NCBI GenBank assembly: GCA_963924555.1
Contig: OZ004596.1
Span: forward strand, 4,164,139-4,228,138
Reading direction: 5' to 3'
DNA: 64,000 bases
DNA from: Crambe crambe
Taxonomy: Eukaryota; Porifera; Demospongiae; Poecilosclerida; Crambeidae
In this document: in pieces, positions 1-14,000 of the stretch
How positions within the stretch are numbered: position 1 is the stretch's first letter
Layout: the number at the start of each line of letters is the position of its first letter
Program-made: the position numbers and the translations under genes
Notes under the pieces: model-generated
The model's database searches: none
What the model saw: only the letters and a program-made list of their open reading frames with translations
Told to the model about the DNA's origin: nothing

Positions 1-324
1 AATATGTATTATAACTGCATGCAAGAGAGTGAACTTAGTGAAGTGACCCTTACCCATCATCAAGTACAAGATACTATTCCTACTTCACTCCCATGATGAA
101 GGGCCAAGGGAGTGAAGTAGGAATAGTATCTCGTACTTGATGATGGGTAAGGGTCACTCCACTAAGTTCACTCTCTTGCATGCAGTTATAATACATATTC
201 CAGCTAGATTTTTGGGCCATACTGCTTCGATGCTGCAGTACTTGGTTTTCATAATGAAGCTGCAGTTATAATAGCATCCCTACTTCACATTTTTATTTCG
301 AAGAAATTTTTTGCATTCACTTGT
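1..324. repeat. Fold-back MITE, left end cut by window start
   Basis: A long imperfect palindrome with its centre near 105. The arm with gaagtaggaatagtatc is repeated in reverse, followed by an AT-rich end reaching the terminal motif ttttttgcattcacttgt. A complete copy of the same element is at 28726-29187, which shows that about 130 bp of the left end lie outside this window. There is no coding capacity. It is a non-autonomous hairpin element of unknown transposase. Confidence 0.85.
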
Positions 325-1747
325 AGATATACATGTGATGCATGCACCTCATTATTATGCTCTCATGTATGTATGTAGATGCTGTTTGAAATTGCATTAG
401 AGTTGGAATACTACAGATAGCTTGGTAGAATCGACCACCAACACCATATCCAGAGTTTTGTTCATCATCAGCAACCACACCAACAGTAGTATCCTTGGAT
501 CCACTATTCTTATATTACTTGCAATTACTCTTCTTCTAATTGTCTACATTATAAGTGATTGTACAGTGAGTAGCTAGCAGCTGCTATAGCTCAGATTAGC
601 AATGATGTAGCTGTGTCATTGTAATATGACATGACTTTATCTTTAAACTCACAGATTTGTTGAAAATTGTACAGCAGTTGATAATGCTTGCCAGTAAATA
701 ACCACAGGTGCACTCCTTTGACGTGTGATTATAAGTGGGATAAGAGTCTTGTGGCAATTCTCTAACCTTAGTAATGATTAGCTGCATCTATGCTTGCTTC
801 ATGTAAATTAGTAACTAGCTACACTAGTTAGTTACTTGTTCATTTATAGCTGCATGTAGGTATTTGGTTTACAAAAATTGGTTTATCATTTGCATAGCAG
901 CTGAACAATCAAGTAGTTAGCTCAGTGGAACCTGGATAAGTTGAAATTGTCCTTTACAGAGAGGTGACCTTATTCAGAGGTCATTTAAGTACTATGGTGG
1001 GACAGCAACAAGTGTCCTTTACAGAGAGGTGCTCTTTTATTCAGAGGTCATTTAATACACAAAGTACTATGGTAGGACAGTCCTTTACAGAGAGGTGTTC
1101 TTTATTCAGAGGTCATTTAATACACATGGTGGGACAGCAATAAGTGTAGAGAAGTGTCCTTTATTCAGAATGTCCATCATTCGGAGGTTCCACTGTATAA
1201 CGACTGTACCTGATTGTTGATGCACCTAAATGAAATAGCATCTGACATGTGAATTTCAATAGAGAAACAGTGCATTAAGCACATGGCATACGTGTCCATA
1301 TTTTCATTGCAAAAAGTGCAGACTGAAAACATATCTAGAGACTTACAATTTTACTGGCTCAAACATGTTTGAGAAATGTAAACATTGAGATCTCTACCTG
1401 GGAGTGTCATTATAATGTCAGGTACATGAGAATACTGGTAAGTCCTGAAAGTACAATAGGTCCTTGAAAGTTTGACCTTTCTGTGTCCAACCAAATTTAA
1501 TGGTCAACACAATAAAATAATGCCAGTTAGCAGTTATAATATATTAGTTATAATAATACAATACTATTAGAGATTAGAAAATAAAATACAGAAGCTCTTC
1601 TTTAAAAAAAATTCTATAGCTAGCTACTTTTGAAATAGAGAACCAATCCATAAAAATAACAGCTATACCTATAAAATATGAGATGCATAATTGGCTATTT
1701 GTATAGTGTGTATCTAATTTTTTTGTCTACATGATGTAGCTATGCTA
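325..1747. other. Non-coding stretch downstream of the minus-strand gene
   Basis: I see no convincing gene here. The stretch contains a small TIR element at 923-1195 (separate entry) and AT-rich sequence. It follows the stop codon of the Death-domain exon at 1748-1750, so its right end should hold the 3' UTR of that minus-strand gene. I could not place a confident polyadenylation signal. Confidence 0.6.
923..1195. repeat. Small TIR element with internal tandem repeats
   Basis: The ends are CAGTGGAACCT and its reverse complement AGGTTCCACTG. Between them a unit of roughly 60-75 bp containing tcctttacagagaggt and ttcagaggtcattta is repeated about three to four times. The termini resemble those of pogo/Tigger-like MITEs, but I cannot see a clean TA duplication, so the family is open. 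Confidence 0.6.
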
Positions 1748-2022
1748 TTATTTGTGCATATATATATTTTTAATTTCTGATGCAATATCTTTACGGTTGA
1801 CTGTTGGGTCTTTCAGTGCTTCATAGAGGTTACTCCATGATGGTTTCTTTTCTGCTTTCCACTTAAACCATCCATCCACAACTTCATTTACACACTGCTT
1901 CACATCCGAGGGATTATTTGCCTTTATTGCGATAATCTCTTCTGATGGCAATCCAAGAGCCTCAGCTAAGTTTTGCCATTCCTTTATGATGCCTTTTAGT
2001 GCTATTTTCACCTCATGTACAC
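1748..2022 (-). CDS. Death domain, terminal exon
   Basis: This exon of 275 nt starts after the acceptor at 2023-2024 and ends at the TAA at 1748-1750. It encodes a Death-fold six-helix pattern: EWQNLAEALGL in the first half, then the VNEVVDGWFKWKAEKKPSW segment and the final SNLYEALKDP helix. Death domains mediate homotypic assembly in apoptosis and innate immune complexes. It is preceded by two small exons, 2083-2125 (43 nt) and 2185-2219 (35 nt), which link it to the UPA region in frame. ZU5-UPA-Death is the order seen in UNC5, PIDD and ankyrins, so this tail belongs to that supramodule. Confidence 0.8.
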
Positions 2023-5000
2023 CTTTATTTTTAAAAATTCCAATCCATGAAACAACAGTAGGTCCAGGCTATTGAAACTCACGTATAGGTTCATACACTT
2101 CACCACTTTCAATTGTGGAATTAACCTGATCATTTTTTAAAAGAATTAATTAGAGAACTTTATACTCCAATGTAAGAAACTTACAGAAACAGAAGCACCA
2201 TGAATCTGGTTGGTTGAACCTTAAAAAGGAGAAAGGAAAATATATACATAGCTAATTATTATGCTGAAAATTTGACTGCTTTGAGGTATATCTACACTGA
2301 ATACAAATATAGGTTGCTATACCTGGTGGTGGTGATATTGTAAAAGTGCATTTTTTATTAAGTCCAACTACATTCAGTTCGAGAGGTTTTGATCTATCAG
2401 CAAGGAAGGTGATATAGATTCTAGGAGGGAAGTCTGACATCCTTGAAGCGCTCCTATAGTTGGTCTCAGGGAAGTCTATCTCTTCTTTTGTTATCTATAT
2501 AAAAAGATAGATGCAAGCATGCATGCATGGACTGTAAAGACTGAAGTGTGTGGAACACACCAAGTTGTTGCAATATTCGCACCAAAAGTTGAAACTAGCG
2601 AAAACGTGACAGTTTGGTATTGGGATTGCATTATTCATATCCAGGACAACAATTATAACTATAAGTGCTTACCTCATGTTTATCCATTATACACTTTGCC
2701 ACTTCCCCTTCAAGAGTAACTGTTTCACTTTTAACTGTCAAATATTTGTGGACAGTAAGGTATTCAGCTGTATGTGTCATTCCAGAGTAATTCTCGGGGA
2801 TATACTGATTACAATGCTACATAATTCAACAGATTAGTCATTGGATCCGTAGAAAAATCAATGCACATTACCTGTATATAGTATGCATGATCAGGACACA
2901 TGCAAAACACAGCATTGTTTGCATTCAATGATTTATACAGTCTTGCTGAGTATAGGATTTGACCTGATTTGAAAAGGTTAGCAAGTTAGTAAACTAAGGT
3001 ATAGCTACATAGTATACAGTTAGCTACCTCTTATCCTCCTTCTACTAAATATTCTCCACCAACTGAAATTGATTAGTTCTATTTCCCCATATTGACTTCC
3101 GTCAGCATGAAACTTTCCTTTGATTCCTCCTTCCTCTTCCTTGAAAACATAAACTGGATCAGATCCTCTATATTCTGGAACTGAACTGGCCCTCAGAAAC
3201 ACCATACTTTTGCAATCATTTTCATTTTTTGCTCTAATATAATGTTGCATCTTCACTAAAAGTGGCTTTTTCAACTCTATTTTCTTGCTTGTTTCTATGA
3301 GATAGGCTGGACTAGCTGGCTCAAAACCCTTTGGTGTTTCAAAGATTTCATTAAAACTAGGCTGGATAACTAGCTCCACAGACTCCATTGGTGAGATTGA
3401 GCCTTCAGGGATGTCTATAAATAATCCCATATCATCTCGATGGTCTACTTCTTTTCCTGCATGTGGGATTTGTTCAATGACTCTTGCACTGTTGGTGATC
3501 ACAATTTTATCTTCACTGAGATCTTCTTTCTTATGATCCATCCCTACATTATGAGAATTTGTGTGAAGGGTCAATCAGAGGCTGCATGCATGTACTTATT
3601 TCTGGCTGCACACTTGCAGAGTGATTATAATTATTATTATACTAGCTGCAACCATATGGCATACCATCTTTAATGCAATTTTTTTTCTTGTAATAGTCCA
3701 GTAAAACATTCCATGTTTTATTATATCTCAATAGCATCTGGTTACCTGCATTATGATAGATGAAGTGGCAAGCTTGCACATGGACAGTGTAAACATATAT
3801 ACAGTATAGCACTGAGGGATTCATAAATTTCGCAAAAGGCGAGAAAATTGCAAAAAGATCTGCAGGGTGAGGCCAGCTAGCTATATGGTCCCATGACGTA
3901 CGTGACTGTGGAGACGAGTAGCCTGATTTATCTAGCTACTCTGACACAATCACCTAACTAATTTAGCTAATGATTTGTGATAGCGTTCCATTCAAGTTTA
4001 GTACATCTCAACCTCAGACAGTGGACCTCTGTCAGAGCTCGATTCCTTAGCTTGCTAGGCCTCTATAGTAGTTACGAGCTAAAAGTAAGTTGTGTATTCA
4101 TGAAACCAATGAATGATGAATGGTAGGGGAAGGGGGGCAGGCCTGGAGTGAAAAGACTGATATGTGTGGCTTTTTTGCTGGCATTTGTGAAATTAGATTC
4201 TGCGAAAAGAAAATTTGAGCTGATTTGCGAAATATGAATCTCTCGAAAATAAAGTGCTCGGTAGTAGCTATACTATACTCAGTAGATTCAACTTATTAGC
4301 AAGCTACGTACACGTGCATGCACAAAACAGATTGTGTGCTCACCGATGATGACAAGACCATACTTGCTCCTGGTGATGCCCACATTGATCTGATGCTTAT
4401 CAGTGATGAAGCCAAGATGTTCACTCAGCCACTCCGTGTCTGGCTGCACATATTGTGTATTCTTGATCTCTTCAAGAGGCAATGAGCGCACAGTAGACAG
4501 AATGACGATACCATATTCATCTCCTTAAGGAATTATAGTTATTAGCCAGTGTGGCAGCATGCTTTTCTTCTAGTCATTTGACACTAACCTTGGCTCTCGG
4601 TAATGGATGCTACTTTTAGTTGTGAAAGTGCTCCTGTCAATTTCTTTACCATTTGTATAATTGTATTCTTTTGTGCAGAATAAAAAGTCAAGACAGCAAT
4701 TTGATCTATTGGTACTTGGTGTTTCCAATGAAGAACTTGAACGATCTCAATCTATGCATGCAAAAGTTATTGTTATTGCTATAATTATCATCATTATTGT
4801 ACATTATTTTGCTGACCACTTTTTTAGCCTCTTCCTCATTGAACTTTGAATCAACACCAATGCTGGCACCTTTACTCCCTGTTAGATGCTGTCCTTCCTC
4901 TCCAACTACATCCACAAACATGATAGGAAATTCCTCCCCCTGAGGCCAAAACCCCTTCAATTTAGATTCAGGGTTTGTACGCCTCTTTACAGAATCATCT

Positions 5001-8000
5001 GTTTCCAATCCACTTTTATAGAACTGCTTAGATGGAAAAGCACATATTTCTTTGTGCTAAAGAAGCAAGAAGTTAATATAATCATATTATACCAAGATTT
5101 AAATATTCATTACCATTCTATACTGGGTTTTTAAGGAGAAAACATATCCTTCTTCTGCGAAATTCTTTGCATATCTTTCAAAAAGGGAGGTGGAGAGACC
5201 ATATTCTCTGGCTTTCCAATAATCGATCATTGGTTGGAGTTGCATGTGGTCTCCAATGAGGACTGCATGCTCACAGAGGCTAATGGGAACCATGGCTTCA
5301 GGTTCAAAAGCCATCCCACATTCATCAATAATGCACTGACGGGGGGACAGATTCCTCACTCGATCGCCTGCAGCTTCAATGCAGGTACAAAATATTATAT
5401 CAAATTTTTCCTGCGAGAAAATTTTTTTCTCAGCATCACTTAGAGCTTGTCTGTACTTGTAGCACAACTTTGCAGTGGCAATTTTACCATTCTTGTTTAT
5501 CGCTTCAATTTTTTCCTCCAAATCTCTGAGAGTTACAAATTCTTCTTCACTTCTATTAGGTTGTCGTATCATATGATGCAAGGCATACTGTTCTGCCCAT
5601 TTAGGGCAGTGAAAATCATCAGATTCTTGCTCAAGTGGATCTCTTTTGCGGTGTCTGGGCAGTGGATAATCATAACGACTCCTTTCAAAAACTTTGGTGT
5701 AAATTCTCAAAATCTTGAAATTTGAAAAATTTTCAAAGTGATAAAATTTTTCTGCAAGAAATCAAGTTAAAAGATAAAATCATGACTTATTGACATGAAG
5801 TCTACACTTCAAAATACCCCAGGAATACATAATATATTATTAATTCGCTTGTCGTTGCCCTATAGTTATGTAGGCTAACTTATGTCATACCGAAAACTAC
5901 ATCAACAGATTTATTTGTAGGTCCACAGTAGAGTACACATCTGTCATCAGATTCCTCTTTATTCTGCTTGGCCAGCTTACATGCTATATGTGCTCCAATT
6001 ATACTCTTCCCGGTACCTTTATGAAATTGTAGATAGGTATACACTCCAAAATGGCATACATACATACATACATACATACATACATACATAACATACACAT
6101 ACAGAATAATTTGATATCAATTACATGCTCTCGAAATAGAAATGGCTTCCAGTAAGTTATCTCTACTACAAAGTGCAGAACAAGTTTCAGGACCAGGGAG
6201 TGTACCATTTCAGAAATACGGAATGCAGGTAAGTCACTGGATTCTTCTCTATTACAACCATATCTTGTGAACCACTCAAGCTACAGAAGTATTGATAAAT
6301 CCACTTCAAATTCCAGTTACGATCTGTTCTACTCATCGATCCTCGAAATAAAAGGGGCAGGATAATCATTCACTGTATATAGCTTTTATTAAGTCAAGGG
6401 GGCACAAATGATTTTAAAAGTTATTTGCTCATTTGCTCGCTGTCAAACATTGCACACTGCCTAGTTATTGTTACATGTACCTGGTGGTCCCTGGATCAAC
6501 TGAAATGGCTTTTTCAGTGCTTTGGCTACAGCTTCTTTCTGGGCCTCATCACTCAACTCAGAGATGCATGACTTTGAAATTTGCTGAGATTCTTCATAAT
6601 ATTTATTAGTAGAGTCTAAAAAGAATTCAATAGTAATATATATATATATGTTATCAATCATGCAACCTTTCATTTGAGAATGATTCACTGCAACATTTTT
6701 GAATAATGGGTCCTTTTTGGATAATGAGTCCTTTTTGGGTAGTGATTCCTTAAGTGTCAATAATACTCTTAAAACTTTCCTACAGAGCAATAAAACATTA
6801 TTTCATAAATCATAATAACCATAGCACTTACGTATAGGTATAACTCAGTATGATAATCTGCACCTCACAGGTAGACTCCTTAGCTTCCAGGATTTGCTTC
6901 ATACTCTTGGATATCTTACAGTTTGCTATGCTTACAGGCTTCATGAGAATGGTTACTTCATCTGGTCTATCATCATTATCATCATTAATATGATGGACCA
7001 CAAAGTGAAAGATAGCTCTCACTGAGTCATATAAGGGGTCAGTCCCATACCTCACGCACACAAGAGTACCAATTTCCACTTGGAAAAATTCACGACACTG
7101 ATTCTTGAAATCCCTTGGAAATGCCATCTTCACATAGCCACTTGGAACATAGTATGGTTCTTCAAAGCACTCTTCTGGGATAATTAACTTAGGCCACTGC
7201 AAGTGGACATCTTGAATGATCACAGTCTGGGACTCCTTGATTGATTTCTCAGCTGCCTCTGCAAGAAGTACTGCCTTCCATAAGTCAACATACTCTTCAA
7301 TACTGGCATACTCAGCCTTGGAAGCTTGCTTCAAGTTGGGATCAGAGAAACACTCTGCTGGGTGGGAGTTGTGTTGGACACAAATACGTAGGAGAGGTGA
7401 AAGTTCCACCAACTGGATGGCAGGAGAGATCAGTGGTTCTCTCATGGACCCGGTCAGCCAGACCTTGAGAATGCTGAATGGTTCCAGAGATGCTCTTATA
7501 TTGTAATCCAGGAAGAAGTACTTCTTATGTGGTTTTATGAGATGAGTTGTAGAGGATGAAGACAAGTGAGATAAGTCTGGCAAAAACTGCCTAATTTTAT
7601 CCATTTTTCCTTTGGTAGGATTCTTTATGAACTTAAGTGCCTCTTCCCAGTTGCTTGGAGAAATTTCTACAACCTGATCTTGTTGGGAAGCTTCAAAATA
7701 TTCGATATCTAATGAATCATCTGAATATTCCAAGCTAAAGGCTTTGATATTTGAATCCTTTAAGCTAGAGGGATTAATATTCATATATTCAGAAGATGAC
7801 TTCAAAATTGATGCAGCAAGATCACTATTTAGAGATGTAACATGCACATTCCATGAGTATAACTGAGGATCAGGCTGGTCTATCACTTTTTCTGGGTCTG
7901 GGTTGAGGTGACTAGATCTCAGTTTTCTTGTTCTGATGGGTAATTGCCTGAGCTCAGATTGAGGAAATATCAATTCTATCGTCCCCTTTAGAGACTGACT

Positions 8001-11000
8001 GACAAAACAAGAGTACACTTCACTAGAGGATGTAAGATTAAAAGCAAGCTTTACTCTCTTCATCTCCTGTTCAAATTCAGAAGCACTGTGAATTTTTCTG
8101 TTCATAAAAGTGCAAAGTTTAGTGTGCTCCAGTTTCCTTTCTGCTTCAGTATCCTGCTTCAACTTTTTCAAAAGCATTCGTTGTACTTCAATATCTACAT
8201 ATCGCTGCAAAGGAGATGTGAAGTGTGTATACTTATCTAAGCAAAAGTTTTCATGATAATATGCAGATGTATCATTTTTATCTTCCTTTGTGCAATGATA
8301 CTCAGCATGGGATAATATTGAGTGTAATTTTGAACTAGCAGCAGCTAATTGTGGATAAAGCTGGTCAGTAGAGAGCAGGCTGGCGAGAAGAACTAGATTT
8401 CGATCAGATAAAGCCTTATGGATCTTTTTAAGAGTGTTGATAGGAATTTTTAAAGGAACACCAGCAGAGGGCCTTTTCATACCTGAGGTTTGCAAATAGT
8501 GGGAAAGGTACAAGGAATGAAGCATAACATGCTTGTTTTCCTCCACATATTTTCTTATCTCCTCAATGTTGGGAGATGGTTGTGCCTTCAAGATGGCTGT
8601 ATTTGGGAAGAAAGAGTGGATATTTTTGGCTGCTTCACTATTAGCCCATATCATAAGCTCTTCTACCAGCAAATGAGACTGCCAACAGAGAGACTCTTCA
8701 TAGTCACTAATATTATATACATATGCTGCATCTGACTTGAGCCTTCTATGACGCATAACACGGGTGATATCATAAAGCAAATTTATTGCTTCCTGGAGAG
8801 AAAGATTTCTATTGTCTTGATCGAACATTCTGATAGAATTAACATGCTCTGTGGGAATTTTTCCATCCAGTAGGTCTTGAGCATCTTCATAAGTTAACTG
8901 GATGGCTGACTTGATTTGTGCCGCTTTAATTTGAATATCACTCAACTCAAGTGATGTAGGGGCTCGATGGTCAATTGTGACTGTGCAGGTAACAGATATG
9001 ACATCTCTTATTTTTCCAGGAGTCAGAGAAAGACGAGATCTTGTTTCATACGGCAGCATGTGCATGATTTTACCTTTCTCTCCACCATAAACAGAAATAC
9101 CCCTACTTCTAGCGATTGCATCTGGCTCATTATTATGCTCTGTTACGTTCACTGACTCAATATGTTTAGCTGCATTCACTACATGCACACCTAATTGAAA
9201 TTCTTCAAGTCGATCTTCATCAGTACTAATTTTGACTATAGAAAGAGCATTGTCAAGGTTTTGTGCTTCTTTACTGTCAATAGTAAAGGCTTGATTGTAA
9301 AAGTTTAAATTTTGGTCTCTTTTTATGTCCTCAGCATCACCCTCACTTATGGGTTCATCTTCAATATACTCAACAGCATATTTAAGCTTTAGCAAACGCT
9401 CTGCATTGAATGGAGTATAGCATTTAGGGTATGCACCTATGACAATACCAAGAGGGCTAGGATACTGCTTATCCCACTTCACTAAGGAGACGAGAAAGAC
9501 CATGTCACGAGCCACAGACAAAGGGATGAGTTGCTTAATTTGGGGCAAAGAATCATTATCACTACTATTTACCTCAATAGAGTTAGGATCAAATACAACA
9601 ACATCAGTACATTTTAAGTCACTTTCAATCCTTTCTTTGTTTATCCCATCCTTTTTTCTTGATAAGCGAGGCAAATTAATCATGATTGGGTTCTTGTTGT
9701 CAGTAGGGTGGAACACTATAGGGTTGGTATATGATACTGTGCACACCAACCTCACCTCACTGTCCCGTTTAGCAGTTAAAATGCGTCCATAGCACTTATC
9801 CTGAAGGCTATTAGGAAATATATCCACAGTCACTTGATCACCGTCAAATGCTCCTTTCCTATTATTAATCCCTTGTATTTTCACAATTTTCTTGCTTCTA
9901 TCAATTGGAATAGCTTCTGCTTCATGTGTGGACTCTATCTTCAGAATATAGTCATAAGAATCGACATAGTCAGTATCAAGCAAAGCTTCTTTTATACTTT
10001 CCTCCTTCAAACTCCAAGAAAGATGAGCTCCTGGAGTAGTCATTAGAGTGAGCTTTGTTTTTTTATTTCCACACAATTTTTCAAATACCTTCTTATATGC
10101 TTCAATTATACTGTCCATTTTTTTTGACTTATTTTTTACACTGCCAATCTTATTGGATTTTTCAGAATATAAAAGTTGTAATAGCTTGTTGGGTTTTAAA
10201 GCTTGAAATGATTCTGAATTTCTCAGTTGCTCAGAGTAGGTGAATGTCTTGGATTCAATGCACTGTTTGATGTAAAGTGTCCAGCATTGTGCATTTTTCG
10301 GATACTTCTTCATCATGTGTTTCTCTATCTTGAGTAGCAGGAATGGGTTGCCAACAGCAACCACTAGTGATCGAGACCTGGTGATAGCAGTATTAAAGAT
10401 ATAGCGATCAGACACACTCTTGGTGTGATAGATAGATTCTCCATCCTTAGAAGTTCTTTCAGATGTAGAAAGAAATATGGCTCTAAATTCCACACCTGTA
10501 CAGTAAGCCAATGATATACACATTAACAGTATAGCTATCATCGGCTTTACCTTGAATCATATATGTTGGGAGTATCCTTATATCCTTTAAGTTCTCTATC
10601 TTTGTAACTTTCCTTCTGATAATAGAACACTGCAGAAATGAAAAATTCAATAATTCAATAGCTAGTTATTAGCTAGCTAAACTACCTGATCAGCTGAAGG
10701 AGACATGATACAGACTTTTTTAAGATCCTTTTCACCCCAGTGTTTAGGCCAACTGTTGCAATACTTCTGTACTTCCTTTATTAAAACATCTGCTTCTACC
10801 TCATTGGTCCCAGTTGTTGGCTTGTTGTGATCTGAAACATCACAGCATACAAAATTTAGGGGGAAAGGTGAAAGATGGTGGGCTTCATCATCTGACACTC
10901 CACATAACAGTGTAGAGTCATAATACAGATTGGATGGTAGCATCAGAATCTTATTGTGGCAGCGATAGTTGGTGAGCAGAGTAACTGCATGTTTACTGTA

Positions 11001-14000
11001 CAGGTGTGCAGGCATTGTGCTGTAAAGGTCATGCAGTCTCTCCAAGAGGGATTTCCCCAAACCATATTTCTGGGCTTTCTCTCCAAGCACAAGTGAACGA
11101 GGACCAACCTAAAAATAATAATAGGCACTATAATAATGTGTCAAGAAATTCATGAGGTAATCATTACCTGACAGTGATCACCAGCAATAACTATTCGTGT
11201 CTCCTTCCAGGCAAAGCAGAGAGGTCCAACGGTTTCTGGTTCTCTAGTTTGAGCCCCTTCATCAATGAAAATATCAGTGAAGAAATACTTTGGTGTCTTG
11301 TGTAGAAGAGAAGGCGCAGTATTTAGAGTGGTGATGACTAATTGCTCATTTCGTAACCACTTGATGTCATTCTTCGTTTTATAATACTTGTCATATTCTG
11401 AAGGGCGATAAGATCTACCAGGAATCACACGAATAAAATTGACTGGCCATTCTTCACTTTCATTACTTTTTATCATTGCAAAATACTCTACAAAAGTATC
11501 AACTGATGCATTATGATGAGCACAGATTAAGACTCGTCGATGACTGTTCCTTCTCAATATGTCGTAAGCAGCTCTGGCAAGTAAGCGTGTCTTACCTGTA
11601 CCAAAAGGCCCAGCAATAAGCAATGGAGTACTATTAGGAGGATGATTCAAAATTGTATTCAAAGCTCTCCTTTGAATAGAATCTAATTCCAAAATTTTAC
11701 AAATAGCATCAGGTGGTTTGGGACTAATGTAACTTGTACGTGGTGGGATTAGACTGTCCTTGCAAGGAACTAACTTCTTCAGTACTAAATCTGGAAGTTC
11801 GTTGATGAAAAAGTGAAGCCTGTTAAAATATGAATACTTCAATTTAAATTCTATTCTCCCTTGAAAATTAAAGGCTTGAAACTCTGAGCAAAATTCCATT
11901 AATTTCTGAGCCTCGCTCTTGATGAAACCAATAGTAATAGCATTGAAGTTGGCTTCATGTGGAAGATGATGATGGACATGGTCTGCATACACAGAAGATC
12001 CATCATTTAAATAAATGAATGATCCTTGACTGGCCTGCTTAGCATCACTCAAATTCTCAATCGATTGATCTCCATCATCAGAAGTGATATATCCAAAACG
12101 CATATAATTTTCCTTACCTTCATATTGCACGCCAGCAGGGATATATTTGCAACGATAAATACAGATTTTATAAATATTGTTACACCTGTCAATAATAATT
12201 ATTATATCATTATTATTACTCTTATAAGAAATACTGTATAAATACCTTTTTGCCAATTGATGAGCATGTTCTTCCTCTTCATGGCAGAGCAAATGGTGAA
12301 ATTTATCCCTGTAGTTTTTTACTGTTAACACATCCTTCAGGATATCATCATTCAACTGGTCTTTGTATTTTAAAGAATACATTATAGGCTCAGGTAGGCA
12401 TGAATTCTCTTTTCTGATCTCTTCTTTTCTTATTGCTTTTATTTCTTTCTTTGTTTTCTTAGCAGCATCTGCTAAAGACTGCATGTATACCACACATGCA
12501 TGTGTGTATCATAGCTACATATACGTAGGAAAAAAACAACAACACAAAAAAAACTTACAGGATAATCTGATTCATTGGATGGTTCACTCTCAGCTGGCTT
12601 GTTTGCATGAATTTTTGGCTCTTTATCACCAGTTAAGACATCTTGTACTAATGAAAAAATAGATATGATCAATAGCATAGTGTGAAATGAATTAATGACT
12701 CACATTGTGTTGCTGGAGTAGTGGGTCCCATGTCAGTCATATGCTCGCCAGAAGAAGCTGATGAAGATATGGTTGCTGCTATAGGCATGTTCTTTAGTGT
12801 AGGCTGTGTAACTGATGTTCTAGAAATCAAAGACATTGCAGTTAAAGAATGAAGTAACTAATCTCCTGTTAGGTAATCAATTCAATGACACAAAAAAACC
12901 AAAGCTATACGTATATAATACTCACTGAGGACTTCCAATTGAGAGTTTGCTTGCTGAATGCTGGGGGCTCACAGCTGGTGATGCACTGTAAATAAAAATA
13001 AATGAATAAATACTATAATTTCTCATTGAATCAGCTAGCTAGCTATATACTTTGAAATAGTTGCTGCAGCTGTCAAATCTCTCAATAACTTCTGCATGTA
13101 ATTTTCACTATGCTCAATGCTATTAGGAACTATAAAAGATCCTTTTTCCAAACATGTCTTCATGTAAGTGCTCCAACACTTTCCCTTCTCTCCATAGATT
13201 CTGACCATATGTTTTTCAATACCCATGAGAGCAGCTGGGCATCCCACTACCACTACTAAGGACTTGGCACGTGTCAGGACAGTATTGAAGACATATGGGT
13301 CACAGGGACTTTTGGTAGGATTGGTTGTATAACCAGTTTCATCAACCGGTTCTGTAGTGCTCATAAACAATGCTTGAAACTCCTGTCCTATAGTGAGACA
13401 TTCAACCTTATAATATAATAATATAATACTAATGTACCTTGAATATCATAAGTTGGAAGCATACGAATAGCTTTTAATTTCGGGAACTTCTCACATGCTA
13501 TATGTCTTGTGCGAACAAGCTGCATGTAAACAATAATAATAATCATAACTTATACAAGCATACATGTTTTAATTAAACCAAATAACCTGAATTCGTGAAG
13601 CTGTCACCAAACATATTTGGGTTAAATCTCTTTCACCCCAATTAGAGGGCCAAGAATGCACTGCAAATTTCTCCACTTGTTGTAGGAGAAGTTGTGCTTC
13701 CATCACATTGTCTGCTGCGGAGCTGACACTTGAGCAGATGAAGAGCAACGGAAATACAGCATCAGGATGATGGTAAACCTCCTCAAGACAAGGTTTGATC
13801 TTGTTCTCATAAAAGAGCTGGTTGGGGATTTTCATAATGTCTGGATGACAACGATAATTTGTATTGAGGGAGACAATATGGTCTAATGCTTGACCACCAC
13901 ATTTGTTGTACAAAACTTGAAGTCGCTCCAGAAGTGAATACTTCAAACCATTCTCACGAGCTTCTTCTCCTAACACAAGCAGTGATGGTCCCACCTTATA

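Noticed and set aside
4720..4830. Apparent frameshift in helicase 3 when using the donor at 4801-4802
   Set aside because: A weaker donor at 4818-4819 keeps the frame (237 nt exon), so a break is not required.
7216..7506. Open frames on the plus strand opposite the RNB exon
   Set aside because: They are shadows of a long, well-supported minus-strand exon and encode nothing recognisable.
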